Below are positions 57,058 to 64,000 of a DNA stretch of 64,000 nucleotides, piece by piece. Under the pieces are notes generated by a model. It was not told the DNA's origin. It was given only the letters and a program-made list of their open reading frames with translations, and did no database searches. A program made the translations under genes and the position numbers. Numbering within the stretch: the first letter of the stretch is position 1; every line of letters starts with the position of its first letter. Source of the stretch: Ligustrum vulgare (Eukaryota > Streptophyta > Magnoliopsida > Lamiales > Oleaceae); the NCBI GenBank assembly GCA_963555705.1, contig OY743177.1, positions 53,328,096 through 53,392,095 of the forward strand, read 5' to 3'.

Positions 57058-57833
57058 TGATGAGTTTCGAAGCGCGAAAGAAACACCTGAAAGTTCCGAA
57101 CTCAGGTTGTGGTTGGACGGATGAATAATGACCCGATATTCACAACGCGATGGCTCGACAATGTGGAATAAAGAACCACGACTTTCGAAACGCCACAAGG
57201 ATTTGTCCAATCTCCCTGATAAGTTTCTGGTTTTGAACGCCACAAAGATAGTTAATCTTTGATAAGTTCGGGTTTTGAACGCCACGAGAATTGAAATCTT
57301 GATAAGTTCTTGGAGAATAAAAGGAATCCACCTTTTAACGAGTAAAACACTCAAAATGTTTATTCAATCATCAAAGTCTGCTTACAAATGAATGGAAAAT
57401 AGAATATAAATAAGCAAAATAAAACTCTAGTCACTAATGGACTCAAAATAGAGTTCTAATTAACCTAAAATAGCTAAAATTGGAAAAGGAATAAAAAATA
57501 CGAAAAAGGAATTAAAAATCCGCATTATTTGTGTGAAACTGGATTTACGACCGTGAAAGCATCACTTAAGGTCGTAACTTTACTTTTGCTTAAGGATTAC
57601 GGCCGTAACTTTGAAAATCTGGAATTCTTCATTTTGATCCGAGAGTGACTTACGGCCATGAGAATCTTTGGTTACGATCGTAACTTTGCTTCTGCATAAT
57701 TTTTTGGTTCTTTTCGACACGGTTTGATTTTCAAAGTTCGTCGAACCAGCTGAATTCTTGTTTTGGCTTGAATATTTAAATTTTTCCATCAAGCCTGCTA
57801 TGATTCGTATTATCACGTTTCTGGATCACTTCA
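57058..57833 (-). mobile_element. 5' LTR of the short element
   Basis: 776 bp; plus-strand ends TGATGAGTTTC and GATCACTTCA. It is colinear with 54842-55637, with a deletion in the palindrome block relative to that copy. Confidence 0.9.
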
Positions 57834-57838
57834 TGGTT

Positions 57839-58863
57839 GTGGTGATATGGTGGTGGATCTGCGATGGTGGTGTGTTGTAGATCTGTGGTGGTGGTCGCAC
57901 CTAACACATATTGGTCTCAAATAGTAATAGTTCACATAGATTTGATCACAAAATAGTCACAGTTCACACAAACTCGATCCCTCCTGCTCTGTGTAGGCGG
58001 CACTACAGATTGTAGGTAGTTGTAGTTGGTGAAGTGGTGTTGGTTGTGGGTGAAGTGGAAGTTGATTGGACGTGATGTTTGTGGTTTAGTGTTGGTGGAT
58101 CTGTGATGTTGGTGTGTAATAAATCGACGATGATGGTGGTGATCGTCGCACTTAACATGGTATTGGTCCCAAATAGTCACAATTCACGCAGACTCTGTCA
58201 CAATCAATGTATTACAAGTCACAAACGGTCAAAGCTTTCACATATTTGGTAACAAATAGTCACAACTCGTATAGACATGGTCACACTTAACATATAATTG
58301 TCACAAATAGTTATAGTTCAGACAGACCTAGTCACAAACAATGCATTACAAGCCACAAATAGTCACAATCTGTTAAAGATCATACAAATTAGGCCACACT
58401 TAAGATAAAAATCAATCACAAATAGTCACAATTCACACAGATTTGGACACAATCAATGCATTACAGGTTACGGACAATCACAATATTCACATATCTGGTC
58501 ACAATCGCTATGCACCTATACCACATCTCAGATACACCACCACCACCACCACCACCACCATTACCTCACTACCACTACCACTACCATTGTCACCACCAGA
58601 ACAACACCACAACCACATATCACACAACAGATCACCACCACCTGCACCAATCTCACCCATCTACCAATTCAAACTAATCCCACCGATGAGAGTACAACCA
58701 ACTTCTTGAGTGGGAGGAGAAGGAGCGACCTCCAGCATCGTCTATGGGAGGAGGAGAAGCTCTGCTTTACTAATTTGGAAAATCAATTGTAATTGATTCC
58801 AGCATGTTCATGTAGGTAAGGATGGGTGAGTGTGTGTAAGGGTGCGTGGGTGTTTTAGGTTTA

Positions 58864-58912
<49 letters not shown>
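57839..58912. repeat. Degenerate 'cacaaatagtcacaattcacac' array with (CAC)n and (ATT)n
   Basis: Words such as cacaaatagtcacaattcac, acagacttggtcacaatcaatg and cattacaagtcaca recur from 57900 to 58500. A CAC run lies near 58538-58560 and an (ATT)n run at 58866-58912. The ORFs here are repeat-encoded His/Thr-rich strings. Confidence 0.75.
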
Positions 58913-58916
<4 letters not shown>

Positions 58917-59304
58917 CATGTTTTTTAAACCTATCGTATAAGATTATTAGTTGTGAAATGTGATTTTAATAGTTTTGTAGTTGCGTGTTTTTTCCTAACA
59001 CTGTACCTACGCTCGGGCTACATTTTAGCTATATGATATTAATAAATAGTTAAAAATATTTTGTGATCAACCATGAGAGTTATCAATAGGGGTAGAGTCA
59101 CATTTAGATCTAATTATTATAATTTGAAAATAAAAAATTCTAACAAATATTGATTGATGAAATGAGATAGATTGTAGCTATTAAAGGTTATACATTTGAT
59201 CGAGTAGTTTGATTATATGTTACAAAAAATAGAAGTTATTTACTGAATGAAAAACGAGAAGTCTTTTCTCAAATTAATAGTGGAGTCAATCCCATGAGGC
59301 CTCG

Positions 59305-59770
59305 TGATATGTGCATTTTGTGCACTTATTGGGGGTTCTAAACTAGCTTTGGTATGTTGTCTTGTTAATTTTCTACATAACTTGGTATAAATTTCCCTTA
59401 TTTTAGTTCAATCCGAATTGGAAAAAATGTATATAGGAACTCAATTGCAAAGAGTAAAAGTGGATGACAAGAAGCAAAAATCAATCAAGAGTTCAATTGA
59501 AGAGAATTAAAAGTTTAAGTACTTAATTCGAAGATGAATAAGCACCCATGAAAAAAATCGAATGACCGAAATGAAACTATTGAAAGTTGGCTTAAGCAAT
59601 TGCATGAGTTAAAATCAAGTGATCACCTGTCTTAAGGTGATTAAAAGCAGATACAGAAGCATTTGAACCAAGTGATTGCTTGGACAAAACAAGAGCTAAA
59701 TTGTTGTTTCTTTTTCTCGATTGAAACTCTTCTTAGGTATTCTTTGACACAAATTTTGGGACAATTTTTT
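59305..59770 (+). mobile_element. Truncated Tat-like LTR 5' part
   Basis: It starts TGATATGTGCATTTTGTGCACTT with the same terminal hairpin as the other Tat-like LTRs, followed by the 'caattg...gaagttaaag' type of U3 sequence. It is cut near 59770 by a Helitron-like end. Confidence 0.6.
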
Positions 59771-59776
59771 GGGAGA

Positions 59777-60577
59777 TTAGTATGAAACATGTGCGATGCA
59801 TGTGATTTTGTAATATTATCGTGAGATGTATTTACTCAAATATTAAAAAAATTATTTTAATCAAATCATATTTATTTTGAGTTCGTATACTAATTGAGAA
59901 GAAAATGATGATAAATTTTTTAATGTCAAATACTGAAAGAATTAAAAAATGATTGAAATTGGAATAAAATATTATGCAAAAAATGTTTCAGGGACGGGAA
60001 TCTATATATATATATATATATATATTTTGATGTGTGTATATACTTTAAAACAAGTTAAATTTATTTACGAAAGGTTTGGACCAAGACTAAATATATTCAC
60101 ACCACATTTTCTTATATCTGCACTATATTTTAATTGCATGAAATGTTCATAATCTTTAGTCAACGTCACAACTTTGTCCTTAACATTTTTTCATTGTATT
60201 CTTAGTTTGTGTCTTCCATTAATTAATACATCTTGTCTTTTCTATTGAATTCTATTAAAAAAAAAAAAAAAAAAAAGACTTCATTAAGAGGAAATTTAAA
60301 AAGTACATATATTTATCCCTCGTAAATTTAATAAGTAAAAACATCAAAATTATAATTAAATACCTTTCCATCGTTTTAAAGCACGATAGCAAAATCTTTT
60401 TCAAAGAAAATCTTAGTTGAGTAGAAGATTTTCTCATTGTTGAAAATTTAATAATAAAAATTTGGGGAAAAATTAAGGACATAATTATAACAGTTTATAA
60501 AAATTGGGGATCAATGATACAATTAAAATGTGGTGTGTTTATAAGAAATTGTGGTGCTAATATAACTACTCTTGGAC
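59777..60577 (-). mobile_element. Helitron-like element (candidate)
   Basis: Minus-strand 3' end: ATCACATGCATCGCACATG, then TTTCATACTAA, which is close in layout to the end of the 17489-21456 Helitron (CACGTGCATGGCATGCGTT then ATATACTAG). The terminal G is changed to A. The 5' boundary near 60577 is a guess based on where the sequence character changes. A (TA)n tract (60003-60026) and an A19 run (60255-60274) are inside. Confidence 0.4.
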
Positions 60578-63500
60578 CAATTAAGTATGAATTGAAATTT
60601 TATTTGAAATATTAACCATGCAAAACCTACACATTATTAATGAATATCGAATACAATAAAGAGTAGAGTATTGGTATTTTAATCCTTTACACAATGAGAA
60701 TAAATATCAATCAATATTTTCCAAAATAAGTATCCTAAAAAATATTATAATTAAAGTTGCAATTTGATTCTTAAATTTCTTCATTTATCATTTATGTATA
60801 ATTTAGCTATAGCCCATCATTTTCAATTAAATTAACTAAAAAATTCATATGCCATTATTAATATTCTATAATTCCTAATTTAATCCTTAATTAATTTTAT
60901 AATTTTTTTATTTAAAAATGTTGATTGTCTTCTCAAATTATATTTGTATTCCAAAAGGCACTAAAAGCCTAAAAAAGCCATTCTTGTATCTATGTCCATT
61001 GATTTCTCTCTATTCTATTCAAATTCAAATACATCTTAACAATTAAATCTAGCACTTAACACTAAAATATGTAAAAGAAAGTCTTGAGTGAAAAGGGCTA
61101 TCTTGACGGCTATGATCATAATTTTGACAGTTATAGTCACGAAGATCATCAGCATGCTGTGGTAAAACTCTTGATCAAGTCCATTACATTCTCCTAGAAC
61201 AACAGTTCTAGATACATTTCTTGAAGGGATAAGAATTGAGTGTCAAATCCCCCAACTCCTTCTGCTGAGTTGATATATCTTGAATAACTAGTGTGTTTTC
61301 GAAAAAAAAAAAAAAGTGAGCAGCGATTGGACCAATTTCCTATCATTTTCTTTGAATGGTTTTCTTTGAATGGTGCACTGGTTAACATGGATTTTTAGTC
61401 ATTAGATAAGAGATATAAACCAATCATATATATTAGACAATCAAAATGACTCAATGAATTAAGAAACTGATAATGTAGATCAATTAATAAAGAGAATCTT
61501 GATTGTAAAATGATTGAATAGAGAGAGAGTGAATATGCCTTTCAAACTTCTGGCCCTCACCCCCTCTTTTATAGCTTCTATAGTTACAAGACTATTGCCA
61601 CAAGGTTTATGAGATCCATCAATCGACCTATACCAAGTCACATAAAGTTTCATATTATATTCACTAGGTATGGAACAAAAGATCATTAGATGATGCTTGA
61701 CCATATAGAACTTGCATTTAGACATCAAGAATGACAAGAGCGTTGAGCAAAAGATGTGAGAGAAAAAACGATGTTACTGGAGTGATATCGCCATGCACTT
61801 TAATAATTGACAAATATGTGTCATCGAGATCTTTTGATACAAGCAATGAGCATTTGAGATTAGCTAACAAATCTTGCACTAATTAGCAAAGTTGGAAATT
61901 ACAAAAATTACAAAATCAGCGTATGTTGTTGTGCTGCATTCTGGATTCTTGAATCTTTTTTGGTCATTAATTGCTTATTCTTATAAACGCATAGACAAAC
62001 AAATTAGAGACTTTTCATAGTATAGAATCTTTATTAAGCTTTATCTCATGCAACTTAACTATGTCGTAAAATAAGTAAATTGAGTGAAAAAAACATAAAT
62101 ATAACTTGGGATATCTAATTGATTAAAACAAAACATAAAATTTAAATATAAACAATATATCAAATCCTTCAATAATGAATCTAATTACTAAATTTACCAG
62201 GTCAATATTATTATCTCAAAAAATACGATATCAAATACCACACCTTTTATTAATATTTCTAAATCGAATCCCTTTAAAATCAAAGATTCAGCAAAAATAG
62301 AATCTACATAATTTGAATTTCCACTAAATATTAAAGAAATGCAATTAAAAAAATATTTATTCTAAAATTTAATGAAAAATATAGAGATTGAGAGTTTACA
62401 TTAATATCATGACCAACAGATTTTAATTCCTTGCTGACCTTTTGGCCCAACTAATAAAAATAGTCTACTAAAAAAATCCATAGTGATGAACTCATTGTAA
62501 AACTTGAGAAATCATAAAAATACCAAAGGTATAACATTATAAATGAAATTACAGTCCAAATTAAAATGAAATTGAATTAAAAAAAATCAATAATCCATCT
62601 AACACAATCAAGAAAAATGACGAAAATTTTTAAGATTAGCGAAATAGGAACAAAAACTTATGCATATTCATTTTATATGGGGTTTGTTACTGAGAATCAA
62701 TTGATGTTATAATTGGATCCATTCTTATGTATGCGTGGAAAGAAAATCAAACCAAAGTCAAGCAATTTAATTGGAGAATTCATCCGAGAAGGAGATCAAG
62801 CGCAAGATAGGGTTATATTATTTGGTTTTCTTCTCCTCCGAATTATGAATTATTGTATTACTTTTTATCTTTTTTATCATGCTAGGTTAGATTGTTTTAA
62901 TCTAGATTTCGATGAATCTTGTATTATGAAACTTTAACTTTTGAATCATGTTTTTGAAAGACTGGAAATAAGTTGAACATAGTAATAATTATCATAAAGT
63001 TTGATAAATAATATATAGCGTCTGTCTGGCCATGGGTTTTGTAAAAAAATTTCGTTTGGAACAATAAATTTGATGTCAGCTTCGTACAAATGATAGCAAG
63101 CTTCCTACAACACTTAATACTTAAAAAATGGAAGGGCCCACGAAATCAACACAAATTCTTGGAATTCCTCTTAAAAAAGTAGTACAGGCCCCACATATTT
63201 GTTCAATTTTAGCTGAAAAAGTAGTACGCCTACCATCTTTGACTTCCACGTTACTGTAGAAAACTAAAATTTGGCACAAAAAAAAATAAAAAATAAAATC
63301 TTAGAAACCGGGGGCTAGACAAGGGCATATACAACTATACTTTACGTGGTCTTTAAATATTCACAAATCTAATGCATTATTGTATGTTCGCATCCGTTAT
63401 AGAGATATAGTTGGATTACATGTAAAAATATGTTTATTTTACTCGAAAGATTGTTAAACAAATCAAGAGTATTGATCTTCATAACTGAATTGTATTGTCT

Positions 63501-63972
63501 TTCACAGGTTAGGGTTAAAAGAGAGTGGTATAAGTGTATTTAGGATCCTAATACGTGTTTTGTATAATTTGATTGTTTTAAAAAAAAATGCATTCATCGT
63601 AGTCTTTCTCCAATTTGATTCCCCCCCCCCCCCCCCCAACTTGATTAGTTTAAATTTCTACACATATGCCATGACTTATATTTTCCAGTTAAGGATAAAT
63701 TAAATTGAATTTGGACTAATACAATCACTATGAGTACGATGCTTGAACTCATAATCTACTTTATTACGTGTTCATGATTTGAACATTTGCGATTTTACAA
63801 AAGAAAAGAATCTTAGTAACACCTTGCGAAACATAAAATTCCTCTCATTTTCCCTTATTTTATTCTCGTAAAGGAATGTGACTAGTGGTCGTCCACTATA
63901 TTATTTTTGCATGAGCTTCTACTTAGTAATTCAAATGTACATGATGTTCCACTACCAGCTCTCTATTCCTCC
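60578..63972. other. AT-rich intergenic sequence
   Basis: No gene is supported. A CTATAAAAGAGGGGG box on the minus strand (61560-61577) sits in sequence with the look of an LTR promoter, but I could not find ends. A C-run of 17 lies at 63619-63637. The plus ORF at 62713-62937 has no domain and lies in sequence resembling LTR U5. Confidence 0.4.
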
Positions 63973-64000
63973 TGATAAGTGAATTTTATACACTTATTTA
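63973..64000 (+). mobile_element. Start of another Tat-like LTR, cut by the window end
   Basis: TGATAAGTGAATTTTATACAC followed by ttattta: the same 5' terminus and hairpin as at 9984 and 28573. Confidence 0.65.

Larger units (their letters stand above)
54842..57833 (-). mobile_element. Complete short non-autonomous LTR retrotransposon, TSD tggtt
   Basis: tggtt lies at 54837-54841 and 57834-57838. 3' LTR 54842-55637, 5' LTR 57058-57833, PBS for tRNA-Met (about 57040-57057) and PPT AAGAAGGAGGGTA (about 55638-55650) are all present. The internal part is only 1420 bp with no pol and no recognisable gag. The LTRs are about 95% alike by eye, so it is younger than the chromovirus. It must borrow reverse transcriptase and integrase. 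Confidence 0.9.

Noticed and set aside
58443..58709. His/Thr/Pro-rich ORFs
   Set aside because: They are translations of CAC and ACC repeats.
1..64000. tRNA or rRNA genes
   Set aside because: I saw no cloverleaf with A and B boxes or rRNA-like sequence; primer-binding sites that match tRNA ends belong to retroelements.

Overview
This is a gene-poor, repeat-dominated, AT-rich stretch of a flowering-plant nuclear genome, most likely a eudicot. The evidence is a plant-type cytosolic ribosomal protein gene with telo-box and site II promoter motifs, plant LTR-retrotransposon lineages (Ty1/copia, Ty3 chromovirus, Tat-like Ty3 with an Asp-type primer site), Helitrons, hAT/PIF-like elements and an integrated pararetrovirus. 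Nothing looks bacterial. All positions were read by eye; no search was run.

Layout. 1-5690: the 3' half of a decayed Ty1/copia-like element on the + strand, with five copies of the usual copia 3' motif, a polypurine tract and a 246-bp LTR. On its opposite strand lie an intact intronless LOG-like ORF and a Cys-rich basic ORF that resembles RNA-virus nucleic-acid-binding proteins. About 6180-22380: an inactivated endogenous pararetrovirus (Caulimoviridae-like) on the minus strand, cut by a Tat-like solo LTR (9984-11726), an LTR-plus-internal fragment (12391-14605), a truncated LINE (15046-15319) and a Helitron (17489-21456). 22397-23211: a TIR element with a 9-bp target duplication. 23975-24199: a small secreted Gly-rich protein gene.

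26755-41022: an old Ty3 chromovirus on the minus strand, broken by a 6.2-kb rearranged Tat-like insertion (28573-34729), a hAT-like element (36546-37461) and another solo LTR (38427-39896). Each of these three has a readable target duplication, so the order of insertion can be worked out. 41-48.9 kb holds non-coding repeats and small DNA elements. 48895-49302 is the ribosomal protein eL27 gene, the clearest host gene. 50.7-53.6 kb and 57.8-58.9 kb are low-complexity, degenerate tandem arrays with a short eEF2 pseudogene fragment between them. 54842-57833 is a complete short non-autonomous LTR element (two LTRs, PBS, PPT, TSD) with its own acidic/coiled-coil ORF. 59.3-64 kb is AT-rich with LTR and Helitron-like pieces.

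Only two ordinary host genes are convincing (eL27 and the small secreted protein). The LOG-like retrocopy is intact as an ORF, but the terminal Glu of its PGGxGTxxE motif is Lys. The most unusual signals are the LOG/Cys-rich ORF pair antisense in a retroelement, the rearranged Tat insertion with a perfect target duplication but only one canonical end, a hairpin conserved at the LTR 5' terminus of several Tat-like elements, and the self-contained non-autonomous LTR element at 55-58 kb.
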